Positions 1 to 10,790 of a stretch of 64,000 bases of DNA are shown piece by piece. The DNA lies in assembly GCA_014529385.2 (NCBI GenBank), contig CM043971.1, forward strand, positions 25,334,769 to 25,398,768, read 5' to 3'. Every line of letters begins with the position of its first letter. Position 1 is the first letter of the stretch. The position numbers were made by a program, and so were the translations under genes. This DNA is from Adiantum capillus-veneris (lineage: Eukaryota > Streptophyta > Polypodiopsida > Polypodiales > Pteridaceae). The notes under the pieces were generated by a model that saw only the letters and a program-made list of their open reading frames with translations, did no database searches and was not told the origin of the DNA.

Positions 1-1150
1 TCGGCTTCAAATTCATTTGACAGCCAAGCAGATGCAAACATTTGCTTGAAGTAAACCCAAGTGGCGGGTGCCTGTCCTTGCATTAACAATGTCGTCCACC
101 ATGTAAGCGCATTGTCCTTTAAGAAAGTGGCAGCTTTCCTGACTTTCGAGGCCTCTATAAAATTCCCTCCTGCATAAGCTGTATCAAACTGCTGGAGGAA
201 GGTAAGAGCCTTTGCTTTATCTTCAAAGCCATTGAAAGTACTAAACTTTACAGCTGCACCACCCTCTTTGTAAGCTTTCGGCTTCTCCAGTGCCCCCAAG
301 TTGTCATACGGAATGGTTTGCAACATGGGCACTGTAGTAGGCATGATCGGCACATCTTGGCCATTCACATTTTGCGTCAGAGGTGCAATATCTGACTGCT
401 GTCCAAAAAAACCAGCCATGCCAAAATGACCCTGTGGCACCCCAAATTGGCCGTGGTTGCTCTAAAAACCATGTTGCATGCCGATACTACCATACATGGG
501 GTTTGGCATGATGCCTTGCATACCCCCAAACACTGTTCCTGGCATGTACGGCTGACTTCCAAGCGCATAACCAGCCATACTTTGGAACACTGATCCACCC
601 CGGAAATACCCAGGATGTACCGTGGGTGGTGGAAAAACTGGGTGCATAGCCTGGTATCCAGTTCCCTGTCCATTCAAGACAGCATGCTAGCTCTAAAAGG
701 TGGCGGACTGAACTGGCATAGCCTGTGGAATAGGCGCTCTAGCCACCTATTCAAGCACGGGAGGAACCTGCTTTGGAGCCCCTGACTCCGCAACATGCGA
801 GTGTTCCCTTTCCTCCTGCGCCACGTGAAGTACCTGGGCTTGAGCTCCGTACGCGGCGTAGGTTGTCTATTTTGTTGTAGCACTGGTGGCGCTTGCAAGA
901 ACTCCATAAACCTTGGATTCTGCACCAACTGCGCAAAGACATTCACCGCGGCAACTAACTGAGTCCTGAACGCATCATCCTCAAGTTGCCCAGTCATAAA
1001 GCCTTGTACTACTGGAGGGACATTCACATTGACAGGAGGTACAGACTGACGTAGCCGTGAGCTCTCGCCAATCTCGAAAACCATAGGGATCTTCTCCCTG
1101 TCCTTTGAAGAGGAACCCTCTTCCATAATGCCCTTCCCCTTGTCGGCCAT
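1..1150 (-). pseudogene. Ty3/gypsy-type gag, N-terminal part, cut by window edge
   Basis: The minus strand starts with a good ATG at 1150 (reads MADKGKGIMEEG) and continues through a Pro/Gly/Met-rich stretch (about 460-680) into a retrotransposon gag core near 1-230, where the translation contains NALTWWTTLLMQGQAPATW, the typical gag pattern with paired Trp. Gag would form the capsid of the cytoplasmic retrotransposon particle. The frame is broken: an unrelated frame is needed between about 680 and 940, and a TAG interrupts the reading near 463. The zinc knuckle and pol are not on this strand; they may lie left of the window, or the element may be a 5' half only. It lies head-to-head with the plus-strand gypsy body that starts at 2429. 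Family call is confident; exact lineage is not. Confidence 0.75.
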
Positions 1151-2300
1151 AGTGTAATCCCGCGTTCTTGTACTTTGTGTCTTTACCCAAAACAACCGAG
1201 GCTCACTCTTTGAGGAAAAAGTGATTGATATCCCGACAATGGAACCATGAAACCGGCCCATGGGGCGATAGGCGTTGGCTTTCACCCGAAATTCTTTACT
1301 TTAAACACACACAGAGCACTTTGCGAAGAGAACCTGCAACGGGAATTAACACTTAAGAGCACACACGGCTCGGAGGCTAGAATGCTCCGAGCAGACGCCG
1401 ACAACCTGTAGGCCCCAAAATTGGCGCCCCTTTTGGTATTTCTTTATTCTTTAGGAGGGTAAAGTACAAAGAAGAGTCCTGGGAATCCTCTGATTGTATC
1501 CCACTAGATACCGCATGTTTTGGCCAAATTTCAGTAGCATAACAACCCCAAAACTTGCACGAAACCAATTCCCCTGCTGGAACTCGCTTCTACTGGCATA
1601 TACCCTCTGATTCCTGCCCAAAAACAGTAAATTCAGCATGCTGTATTTACTGGTTTTTGCCCTGTTTTCAGCCCCAAACAGTCCCCTAACCGTTCTCTGC
1701 CAGTGGGGCACGATTCCCAATGGTCCTGGCATCCATATGGCTGAAAAACATTAAAATTACAACGCATACACAGCGCTGATTTTGCACCTGTATGGTGAGG
1801 TTATGACCCTCACCATACAGGTTGGCTGAAAAACAGTAAAATTACAGCGCATACACAGCGCTGATTTTGCACCTGTATGGTGAGGTTATGACCCTCACCA
1901 GTGCCTGCTTTGGAGTAGCAGTCAGCCACCCCTGTTCCTGCTCAAGGAGGCTCTTGCCTCAGCACAAAAGCATGAACCCACACAACTGTACATTGGTCAA
2001 ATGAATCCTGGCACCGCACTGTACATAAGAGGGAAAGCAAGCACTCCATAGCTCTTGAGACCTGTTGCAATCCGCCTACTGCTGAAAAATGCGTCCCCTT
2101 CCTCTTGTAGACTCCCCCAAAGTGGCAGAAGTGCTCACAGAGTGACACCTCGCCCAGTTTCCGACTTTGGCCAACTTGGCTAAAAATATCTCAACGGGTG
2201 CGTAAGTTGACTTCGCGGCAGAGTTGTAAAGTGTTCCCCTAGTCATACCGAAGGTAATGACGCAAACACATTTCTCGGCCCAAAATAGCAATTCCCTAAA
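1151..2300 (-). repeat. Leader and probable LTR of the minus-strand gypsy element
   Basis: This stretch carries no credible gene. It includes a block at about 1410-1450 (GGCCCCAAA, then GGCGCCCC, then TATTTCTTTATT) that recurs at 7530-7575 in the same orientation and at 6595-6635 in reverse. The block therefore looks like the R/U5 core of one LTR family; on the minus strand it contains an AATAAA-like polyadenylation signal. Exact LTR ends were not found. The left edge should lie between 1290 and 1400 and the right edge somewhere in 2130-2300. Confidence 0.5.
1738..1899. repeat. 85-bp tandem duplication with 14-bp hairpin
   Basis: Two copies of an ~85-bp unit start at 1738 and 1823 (each begins TGGCTGAAAAAC) and differ at only a few positions. 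Copy 1 ends in a perfect inverted repeat, stem 1787-1800 and 1808-1821 (CCTGTATGGTGAGG), loop 1801-1807. The second copy has the left arm but loses the right arm after CCTCACCA. It sits in the U3/leader of the minus-strand gypsy element. Confidence 0.85.
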
Positions 2301-2314
2301 TTTTAGGAGATGCT

Positions 2315-2316
<2 letters not shown>

Positions 2317-2361
<45 letters not shown>
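2317..2361. repeat. (CT)n microsatellite
   Basis: Uninterrupted CT dinucleotide tract of about 45 bp between the minus-strand LTR region and the start of the plus-strand gypsy body. Confidence 0.95.
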
Positions 2362-2363
<2 letters not shown>

Positions 2364-2428
2364 CTTTTCACATAAAGCAAGGGTTTGCTATGCACTCCAG
2401 TAACCTGACTTACCCAACAGATTAACAG

Positions 2429-2743
2429 TTGATATCAAGCACCAGACAAAACTCGACCAATGACAACAGAAGGAAAAAGAAGTTTCAAAAGAAGAAAGAT
2501 ACTTGTCCCCATTTGACAGAGGAACAGAAATCCGAGTACCTCAAAGAAGGCAAGTGTTTTGATTGTGGCGAACAAGGGCATATTGCCGCACAATGCCCCA
2601 AAAAGGCACATAGAGGGAAATCAGAAGATAGGCCAGAGAGTTCCACAGCAGCCGAAGAACGTGGCAGAAAAGGAAAGATGAAAGCAGGACAGGTACCAGA
2701 TTTTGTGGGGACCGGCCCACACCATATGGATGAAAGCACATAA
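2429..2743 (+). pseudogene. gypsy gag C-terminus with CCHC zinc knuckle
   Basis: The 104-residue frame has a Lys-rich lead-in (RRKKKFQKKK) followed by CFDCGEQGHIAAQC, a perfect CX2CX4HX4C nucleic-acid-binding knuckle of retroelement nucleocapsid. The tail is charged and ends at a TAA before the protease segment. The gag capsid part that should precede it is absent, because the sequence upstream is a CT tract and the opposite-strand LTR. The ATG at 2429 is simply the first Met of the remnant. Confidence 0.85.
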
Positions 2744-2789
2744 CTTTGTCGCGCATGGGGCAAAGTACGAGATCAAGAAGCCCTCATCT

Positions 2790-3180
2790 TCTTAGACAGA
2801 GCCAAGGCCAACTTCATTTCACCCCGAATTGGCAGCTCAACTTGGAATCACGCCCGACAGAATGGGGCCACAAGCAGAGGTTGTTCTAGTGGCACCCAGA
2901 CGTGATGTTGCCATTACACCTGTCATTGGCAAACTTCGTTTACATTGTCAGGGGTATTTAGGGCACGAGGACTTTTACATCATGCCTTTGGAAGGGTGTG
3001 ACATCCTCCTAGGAATCCCTTGGTTCCACAAGAAGCCAGGGAAGCGACTTTGAAGAATGAGAAGGGCAGAGAAATTGTACTTGATGTAAAATTGAAGGGC
3101 GAGTCCGTCCCACTTGTATCGGCTCCGGCCATTTCCAAATTAATGAAATCCAATCTTTTACTCGATCTTTTTGAAAGAAC
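2790..3180 (+). pseudogene. gypsy retropepsin-like remnant
   Basis: The readable part (2829-3053) has an MPLEGCDILLGIPWF segment, which matches the conserved C-terminal part of gypsy retropepsins (the ILG-[MI]-PW motif before the strand that closes the protease fold). The catalytic Asp loop (D-[ST]-G) that should lie upstream is not readable in frame, so the protease is broken. A frameshift near 3050 leads into the RT spacer. It lies between the gag knuckle and the RT start, the normal gypsy order. Confidence 0.7.
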
Positions 3181-3555
3181 TGGATGATGAACAACAATCA
3201 AATATGTCTGATTTGAAAAAGGAACGACAAGAATTTCTGCATACACAGGCCGATTGTTTCTTTGAAGGCCTACAAGGCGTGTTACCTCCACCTCGTCCTG
3301 AGGACCACACGATTGATTTGATAATTGATTCATGGAAGTACACCACCGAATCGACCGCCTTATCGAGTTAGTAGAGCCCAAAATGAAGAGATAATGAACC
3401 GAGTAAAAAAACTTCTTGAGAAGGGTCTCATCCAACCTAGCACTTCACCTTTCTTCTCTCCAGTGCTACAAGTATTAAAGAAATACGGATCTTGGAGGAT
3501 GTGCATTGACTATAGAGGTCTCAAAAAAATCACCATCAATGACAAATTCCTTTAA
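3171..3555 (+). pseudogene. gypsy reverse transcriptase N-terminus
   Basis: Two overlapping frames (3171-3371 and 3325-3555) together read LQGVLPPPRPEDHTIDLI, then NRPPYRVSRAQNEEI, then LIQPSTSPFFSPVL and SWRMCIDYRGLKKIT. These are the successive landmarks of a Ty3/gypsy RT: the PE..H.I.L approach, PPYR, the [LI]I.PS.SP motif and the R.C.DYR.LN motif. A one-base change near 3350 shifts the frame, and the remaining RT (including the YxDD motif) and RNase H are deleted after 3555. Confidence 0.88.
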
Positions 3556-3599
3556 GCCTGACCATTAAGCGAGCTTGTTCCTCTCTCAGATTTTTTAGT

Positions 3600-4135
3600 T
3601 ACATGGCATGTTTGAGTCATTAGTCTCCGACAGAGATCCTCGATTCACGAATTTGTTTTGAAGTGCGATCTGGGAGAACATTGGCACACAGTTGCAGTTC
3701 TCATCCTCATTCCACCCACAGACAGATGGGCAATCTCAGATAGCCAATTCAATGATTTTGGATTTATTGAAGTCTTACATTTCAGATCAAACTTGCCTTT
3801 GGTGGAATTTGCCTACAACAACACGGTTCACTCTTCGACGGGGAAGGCGCCATTTGAGGTAATCAAAGGTGCTAAGAAGGCTCCTCCATTTCTAAGCACC
3901 AAAGACAAAATTTTTGAAGCGGATCAGTACACAGGGATTTGGACACTACTTTTGCCAAGGTTCGCGAGGCTCTAGAGAAGTCTCAAGCACGGCATAAGAA
4001 GGCAACAGATAAGCATAGACGCGACTTGCGCTCGAAGAAAGGTGATTGGATGCTCTTACGCTTTGAGAAGGCACGCCTACAAAAAAGAAAGGGAAAGGAG
4101 CGATGTCAGGTGCAATGGAAGTGTTTATGGATTTA
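3600..4135 (+). pseudogene. gypsy integrase, core to C-terminal part
   Basis: The segment starts at SDRDPRFT (about 3627), which carries the second catalytic Asp of a DD35E integrase. It continues in shifted frames through a TDGQSQIANSM stretch and LVEFAYNNTVHSSTGKAPFE to KVREALEKSQARHKKATDKH. The position of the catalytic Glu (TDGQ-x-E in the family) reads CAG, Gln, at 3737-3739, so the active site is lost. The first catalytic Asp is in the deleted part. Integrase would insert the cDNA into host chromatin. The frame breaks off near 4135 at an insertion and resumes at 5212. Confidence 0.85.
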
Positions 4136-4139
4136 GCTC

Positions 4140-4212
4140 GAATCTAGTACTCTGCACAAACACAAGAGACACTTTACTTCACTTAAAAGAACTGAACTGA
4201 ACTGAAAGAAAG

Positions 4213-4249
<37 letters not shown>

Positions 4250-5211
4250 GTTAGGTCCAAAACCCTCAAGGACCCCCTTGCCACAACAAGTACTTTCTTT
4301 ATTCTTGCACAATGCTGATACAATGATGCTAAATGTTGAGATCTTGATGCTAATGGATATTGATGCTACTAATGTTGGGTACTGGTATTGATGGGTATTG
4401 CGGGTACTACAAGGTACTGAGGTACTGAGAGGTTCTATGACGATGACGATGATGTCAACGACAAGGTACTGATGGGTTCTATGTCGACGACGATGACAAC
4501 GATGACGACGACGACGAGGTATTGATGGGCCTATGTCAACGACGATGATGTCGACGACGAGGTACTGATGGAGTCTATGTCGACGACGAGGTCCTGTGGA
4601 TCAATGTCGACGACGACGAGGTTCTTGATGTGTCTGTGGATCCTTATGCCGAGCCAAGGCACAAGGGGCACTAGCGATGACGACGACGACGATATGGCTG
4701 AATGTCGGAATCTGCTAGCAATGTCGATGGCTAGAAACTGCAACCACGACGAGGCTAGAGGACGACGACGGTTGAAATCTGCTGGCGCTCAAAGCTGAAA
4801 ACGCTGGCTGTCTTGGGCTGAAATCGTTGGCTGTCTTGCTGAAAAAACGCTAGGAAACTGCTAGTTCCTACGGCACGGCTTGGTGCTACTGCCAATCCCA
4901 AGGTCTTATGCCTTCTACTAGCGCCCATATGTTGCATTTATAGGATGCAAAGGCTTTAGCCCTCACGACCAAGCTTAATAATTGCTGAAAATCACTTATT
5001 GATAAATGCCAAGCTAAGAGATGGTTCACACGATAAAATGCTTGCATGCTGAAATGTTGTCCTGTGCAAGAGAGGATATGCAACTATGACCGGCATGGAC
5101 ATGCACGTCCTGCTACAATCCTAAGCTAAGACCTTCCTAGACTGTAGCAGAAGCATGTCCACGTAGCGCAAGTGAAGTGCGCACGTGACAAGCGGCTTTT
5201 TCCAAAGCTCA
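4140..5211. other. Insertion of about 1.1 kb splitting the gypsy integrase
   Basis: The gypsy reading is lost near 4100-4140 and resumes exactly in sense at 5212 (RYYGPF, then a stop, then IQEKINDV). The inserted DNA contains a (GA)n tract at 4219-4248 and, at about 4430-4710, a stretch rich in GAC/GAT/GTC triplets. Its left part (ACTTAAAAGAACTGAACTGA) resembles the flank of the minus LTR at 7470-7490, so it may be an old solo LTR. Ends and target duplication could not be fixed, and no gene is supported in it. Confidence 0.5.
4430..4710. repeat. Degenerate GAY/GTC triplet array
   Basis: Repeated units such as CGACGACGAGGTACTGATGG recur imperfectly with spacing that varies from about 20 to 60 bp. 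The stretch is open in several frames and gives Asp/Thr/Ser-rich translations on both strands. These look like repeat by-products rather than genes. Confidence 0.7.
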
Positions 5212-5626
5212 TCATGAGGTATTATGGCCCTTTCTAGATTCAAGAAAAGATAAATGATGTATCCCTTCAGACTAGATTCAAGAAAAGATGACAGATACTT
5301 GGAAGATTCACAATGCTTTTCATGTGAGTCTCTTGAAACCTTTCAAGGGTGAGGTGACAATTGATAGGGAGCCTGATGAGCAACCTGAAGTGGAAGAGAG
5401 CGAGGAGATGCTCGTTCTAAAACAGATATTGGCTCACAAAGAAAGGAAAGTGAAAGGTAAAGTGATCCGGCAATTCTTAGTGAAATTCAAGAACTATTCG
5501 GCATTGGATGCGAAGTGGATGGAGAAGGAGGACCTAGCAGATACTCCTCAAACATTGGAACTTTACCTTGAGGGTTTCGGTCTAGCAACGTCTATTCCGA
5601 GAGATCCCGCAGATCAACAGGGCTGA
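5212..5626 (+). pseudogene. gypsy integrase C-terminus and chromodomain
   Basis: From 5212 the translation gives RYYGPF, a stop, and then the end of the integrase SH3-like region. A small direct duplication (CTAGATTCAAGAAAAGAT at about 5234 and 5273) breaks the frame. It then continues as an open frame from 5288 with TWKIHNAFHVSLLKPFKGE, the GPF/Y-adjacent motif of chromoviral integrases. Residues about 40-100 form a chromodomain: VLKQILAHKERK, then FLVKFKNYSALDAKWMEKED. The aromatic cage position usually filled by Trp in WKGY is Phe-Lys here. The frame ends at a TGA at 5624-5626. Confidence 0.88.
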
Positions 5627-6165
5627 ATCTAGTGCAAACGAGACTGCACAAAAGGGGAGTTACTCCGTTCCTTTGTCACAGATTACCTAGATGGAATAAA
5701 GCCACTGATTTTCCTTTGAATTTCAAGGATACTTATGTGCCGACTACATTCTGTTGTATGACTTCATGAATAATGAATTTGGAAATGGGAATTTCTGAAA
5801 ATGAATCTGATTTATGTGTACTCTCATGTGATTTTGTTTGAGTTCAAGATTGAAAGGCGAAATGACTACAACATTTCGATCTTAAGATTCTAAAGACATG
5901 ATCGCAATAAGAATTAGTTAATCCGACATCAGTGAACCGGTGTGGATCTAGATGCGATTGCTAAATACGACGCCAGGAATCATGGTCTTAGATTTGGATG
6001 GATGTTATGTGCTTTGATTTTAGTACAATCTGAATGTGCATTGACTGTCGCCTTCATGCAAGTGCTAGATTTGTGTCGTCTAGTGCATCTACTGAACTGG
6101 TTTATGGCTTATACCTGTTTCTACAGGCGTAATCGAGGGCGATTACAATTCTTTCAAGAGGGGGG
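5627..6165 (+). other. 3' untranslated region and polypurine tract of element A
   Basis: The stretch from the chromodomain stop to the LTR has no credible coding. It ends in a purine run just before TGTGTCAC (CAAGAGGGGGG at about 6155-6165), the classical primer for plus-strand cDNA synthesis. The open frame at 5942-6211 runs across this border into the LTR and is not a gene. Confidence 0.75.
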
Positions 6166-6780
6166 TGTGTCACAAAATTATGACGTGGCAAGACCAATTG
6201 ACAAGACCTAAAGTTATAAGTTGCAACTTATAGGGTCCCATCGATTGGGCCCTAGGGACAACTAGAAAATTAAAGAGAGAGAGAGTTGCGAAAAGGATGT
6301 TGACGTGGCAGCTGTACAGACTCTCTGCAAATTGCATTGGGGCTAGCTAACGTGGCAGACCATACGGACCTCCGCGTTTACAGCAATCGTACGAACTTTC
6401 GCTTCTAGCGCTTGCTGCCGTAGGCGCTAGCTTTTGGGGCTAAGATGCTTTTTGGACTCATAGCTTTTCATGTAACTCCTTCTGAAAGCCCTCAAGGCCT
6501 TTAAATATGAACACGGGGCCACTCAGTTTTGCTGACAAGCTACAGAGCAGAGAGGACATGCGGATATTGTAACTTTGCTCAAGCATTAATATAGAAATAA
6601 AATACCGAAAGGGGCGCCAGTCTTTGGGGCCAATCTCTCTCGACATCTCTCTAGGCACGGAACTACGCAAGGCCATGTCGACTCAATTGAACTATGATTA
6701 AAGTGTGAAGTATTTTTAAGTGATTCTCTCGTGTGTCGTGCCAGATTCTCGACTTGGGGTGTCCAAGTCACAAAGTTTAC
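6166..6780 (+). repeat. 3' LTR of element A (right end approximate)
   Basis: The LTR begins with TGTGTCACAAAATTATGACG right after the polypurine tract. It holds an AATAAA signal at about 6596 and the GGGGCGCC...TTGGGGCC block shared with 1410-1450 and 7530-7575. The 3' end is not certain; it should be a CA somewhere between about 6770 and 6790. Confidence 0.75.
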
Positions 6781-7384
6781 CGCCCTTTAGTAAGGCTACA
6801 TGATGGTTTCAATGCTTCCTCTTTCGCACAAGGTATGGAATGTCTAACTCGGACCGATCACTCTCACGTGTTAATGAGAGTAGAGTCGAGTTCGAACATT
6901 GTTTAAGTGATAAGCTAGTTTGATCAACCATCTGGAAGGTCACTAATTGATTTGGTATAGGGTAGTTCAACTAATTACCTGCTACTGCCGGTAAGACATT
7001 ACAAAGGAACCATTCCAAGCTTTCAAGCAGAGAAAAGCTTTCACTAAGCTTGAGTACTCTCTACGCCCACACGCCCTACCCATTAAGGAATGATATTGTA
7101 GTGCTTTTTGCACAAGTGAACAAACAATCTCTTTATGAGGGAAGGAGCAAGAGGCGGCTACGGCTTGTGCTCGAGGAATTCCAGATTTGAAATCCCACTT
7201 TTCTTGATGAGCACGTTTGCTCTCAGATCGAGTCGAGGGATTATCACATTGGGCATTTTCGCTCCAAGGATCTTCAGATGGGAAGGAAATCTCTCAAGTT
7301 GACCAAAGCTCTAACACAACATGAGTATTATGTACACCTCCGGGTACATGGATAACACATGAAGATGTAGACCTTCTTGTCACG
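6781..7384. other. Intergenic, nothing recognised
   Basis: No reading frame, repeat or RNA gene was recognised between the plus-strand LTR and the minus-strand LTR. The short frames are in random sequence. Confidence 0.5.
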
Positions 7385-7399
7385 GTGATTCAACTTGTC

Positions 7400-7901
7400 A
7401 CAAGACGAGCTCCACGTGCCAATAGAAAAGAACAGACTGAATAGACTTTTAGCACTTCAATAACGACTGAACTGAAAGAGAGAGACAAAACACAACACGG
7501 AGTGGCGGAATTCCATCCCAGAGAGTATTGGCCCCAAACCTTGACGCCCCTTTCAATATTTCTTTATATTGCATCAACATGGTACAAGCCGATGCTCCAC
7601 GCTCTGTACCTTCTCCCAGAAGAGTGCCAAAGAATGAGACCTAGCCTTACATTTAAAGGCCCTAGGCCCAAAAGCAGTTTACATGAAAAGCAATAAGCTC
7701 AAAAGCATCTGGTCCAAAAGCAGGTATTCAAAAGCCGTCAGTGGAAATCATTGAAATCCGTACAATTGTCACTAGGGTCCGTCCCCTGTAACTATGGGTC
7801 CCATAAGTTGGTGGAAACTTCAATTTCTTTTGCTTCTTAGGGTTTAGGCCCCTCAGCCGAGATTTGCACAGTGGCTTGACACGTCAACAATTTGTGACAC
7901 A
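7400..7901 (-). repeat. Minus-strand LTR related to the element A LTR
   Basis: Read on the minus strand it begins TGTGTCACAAATTGTTGACG at 7901, closely matching the element A LTR start at 6166. It carries the same R/U5 block at 7530-7575 (GGCCCCAAACCTTGACGCCCC). No internal gag or pol flanks it in the right place, so it is a solo LTR or an orphan end. The left border is approximate. Confidence 0.7.
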
Positions 7902-10380
7902 ACTCCCAATCGATTTATTTTTTATGCTACACAAAATGAGATGAGCCAACTTCCTTTTCAGAAGTGGATTGCATATGAGATACCTTTCTTGTGTGCCTTT
8001 TTGCACGCAATGATATTCCGACACGAGAATCTCTATTTAAGATGTGTTCGATAGGTTTGAGTTTCTCTACTGAGAAGGGGTTTTCTAATGGTCATTGATG
8101 ATCGAGTACGATGTGTGGTTTGACCACTAAAGTAGCAAGTTGTGGTTGTAGCATACGCTTCTCCATAAGCAAGTTGAGAAATATTGGCATATTGCTAGTA
8201 TAAGCATGAACTATTTTGTTCGTGCGTGTAATGATCGACCAACTTTTCCAAGACGGAAAGAACTACCTTAACCATATATGGGAGAACATCTCTGAGAATT
8301 ATAGCGGGTTCGCTCTATTGCGAACCGAGTTAGCACATACGCTCAAAGAATTTTATGGCTAGAATCTTATCTACCTAAGATTTTGCAAGCCGTCATTAGC
8401 AAGGTGAAACATTTTTTATGACCTCTGCCGGCAAGACCAGACGCCGATGGGTATCAGGAAGACACTACGAGTGGTAACAACCCGCGGGCAGAAAAGGCGA
8501 GAAGAGGTACCACAGTGCACAAGGGGATCTTTAAATACGAACAATCAACCTAACCTGAGTAAAGGCAAGGAACAAGATCTTTCTCTAGTGAGATGGCACA
8601 CTCTATTTGCCAAAGGAAGCCATGCTCACACGAGATGAATGCTCTATGATTTGAATATACCCTATGCAGGAGGATACAAGAGGTTCAATATCAACTTAAC
8701 AGCGCAAGACTAACGTGCGAGCACAAATACAAGAGGTTCAATATCCTCAAGACTAACAGCACAAGATTACGTGCAAGCACGGATACCTCGATTGATTTCT
8801 AGAAATATTCTTCTGGAGGTTGAGAAGGCGGAATTGAGTTAACAGATTCTCGGACAAGGAAACTTCCACTCTGCTGGAAAAAACTGAATGACGAGTTGCC
8901 CCATGACTTGTAATGTTGGTGATTGGTGAAAAGCTAGAGGAAAGACATGAATTTCTCCTACATGGGGTTGAGCACCATATCTACTTTCAAACGAGTAAGG
9001 TAAGTATCGAATTATTGAATTTTCATTTAATTAAATTTTTCAATTCTCTTGAGAAAAAACTAGCTCAACTCACCATTGAGCACGATTTGAAATTTTTCTC
9101 GGTTTCTCCCCGGGCAATTCAATTGCAGATTTCAGCCACGAAGACGTCGCCGCCGGTGATGCCCATGGCTGCCCCGAGTGTATCAGATGACGCCAAGATC
9201 GAGTAGGCAAGTTCCATCGCAAAGAAGCGCCTACAGAGAGTGTTTCCAACACGACAAGTTGCAATTTTTCTCTGTTTTCAGCCCATAAACATCGTAGACG
9301 GGGCTAATTCACGACAAGGAACCCAAGAACACACCTCTTCTATGTGTAGGATTGGAAGAGAAGGTTCTCTGCGAAGAGATCTCTTCCGAGAAAATGCTTT
9401 TCAAGAACCTAGTTGCGTTTCGAGTGTCGAGACTTCGAAGGTAACATTTTTCATGTTTTGATCTCTGAGTATTTGTTTGCAAGAGTACTTCCTCTCCGCA
9501 AGGGGATAGGAGCAGAGGAAGGCATGACCCTCCGAAGGAGAAAAACACTATGAGGAACTACAACCGGATCAACACAAGGGTTTCGTACCTGGAATTTGGG
9601 AGTAGATCCATGGATCTGAGGGCGATAGACTCTCCAGTTGGGAACAGGGAGTTGATTCCCAAGGAAGGACTTCGAAGTTCGCGTCCAATAAAGCAGAGCT
9701 GCTAGGATTCCTACGGAAGAGGACTCCCAGAACAGAGTCCGAAAAGAGTTGCACGGATACCCATGCCTTGAGTCTGAAAGGTGAGATCAAGAGGCGAGAG
9801 CATTGGTTCTCAAGGATTAAGGTTTTGCCATGAGAATAAAAAGCTCAGGCTTCCATATATCATCGAGTCTAATTCTAGAACGAAGGTGGTAATACGTTTG
9901 GTTCAAGTGCTTATATAGATACTTTTAGGGGGGGAAGGGGTTGCCAGCCCATCTTCTGGTCCGAGTTGGATGCAACCACATGCTCAAATGCAATGTTGAC
10001 ATAGGTTTCCTCGCAAGAAAGCATCTGCTTTCCCGGAAATCACTTAAAATCATCCTGCTTTTTATCAAAAGTTTCTCAAAACCCATGTGCTTGCATCTTT
10101 ACACAAATCCTTCACCCAGTTCGGATTTCCTGTGACACATCAGGAATACCCATTCCCGAGTCTCTCCCACCGAACTTACGAAACAACTCCTTCACGATGC
10201 TTAACGTCACCCATCATATGACACATCACAGATGTTTGTTCCTGATGGCTTTTATCAACTCCTAACTTTAATAGTTCAAGTGTACACATTTTAGATATCC
10301 TAACTTCATTTTATAGAAATTACTCAAAAAATAAGAAAAGTCTATTTTTTAACATAAAGTGAAACACGAAAATCATCTAA
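7902..10380. other. About 2.5 kb without a recognised gene
   Basis: Several short frames exist (for example 8913-9206 plus and 9569-9790 minus), but none shows a known motif, conserved domain or consistent codon signal. A short imperfect direct repeat (TACAAGAGGTTCAATATC) occurs at about 8678 and 8731. The segment may be old retrotransposon UTR, but nothing in it proves that. Confidence 0.45.
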
Positions 10381-10489
10381 CAATACAGTTCTACCCAAAT
10401 CAAGGTAAACACCACCCCCTCGAGGCTGCCCGCGCACTGGTCTACTAGTAGTAGGTGACAGGTCTCGAGCGTGCCTACTTTTGTGGACG

Positions 10490-10640
10490 ACATTGTCGTG
10501 CCAACGTAGGGCAATCATTGGCCAGATGCCCCATCTCGTGGCACCGTGGGCACTGAGAAGGGCGTCCCGTCACATTGTCAGCCTCTGATGGAAGACCATC
10601 TCCCCAATTGAAAACTAGACCAACTCGAGAAAAACAACAT
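10490..10640 (-). pseudogene. LINE ORF1-like CCHC zinc-knuckle remnant
   Basis: The minus strand reads FSRVGLVFNWGDGLPSEAD followed by CPRCHEMGHLANDC, a CX2CX4HX4C knuckle. A hydrophobic strand, then a GLP turn, then a knuckle resembles the zf-CCHC_4 end of plant LINE ORF1 proteins, which bind the element's RNA. The usual ~15 residues between GLP and the knuckle are short. Further upstream (10650-10930) the translations are broken by stops. A gypsy or copia gag origin is an alternative. Confidence 0.5.
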
Positions 10641-10790
10641 CAATAGATCTCAACACGGAGGGACCCAAGGAGAGTCGTCAAGAGCCTGGTACAGCTCCAC
10701 CAAATCTAGAAGCCAATGTCTGCAAGAGCAACCAATCAATGAGTCCGGCAATTGTTGTTGAATCCGAGAGTTGAACCATGAAAATATATA

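Larger units (their letters stand above)
2429..6780 (+). mobile_element. Degenerate chromovirus-type Ty3/gypsy retrotransposon (element A)
   Basis: In order on the plus strand: gag zinc knuckle, protease-like segment, RT N-terminus, integrase core, chromodomain, polypurine tract and 3' LTR. This gag-PR-RT-IN-chromodomain order is that of chromoviruses, whose chromodomain directs integration to marked chromatin. The element has lost most of RT, RNase H and the integrase N-terminus (junction near 3560-3600), has an insertion at about 4140-5211, and lacks the gag N-terminus. No copy here could be active. Its LTR family matches LTR pieces at 1.3-2.2 kb and 7.4-7.9 kb. Confidence 0.85.

Noticed and set aside
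9569-9790. 73-residue minus-strand frame and other 60-90-residue frames at 8.4-10.1 kb
   Set aside because: No motif, no homologous repeat in the window, and overlapping frames on the other strand are equally long.
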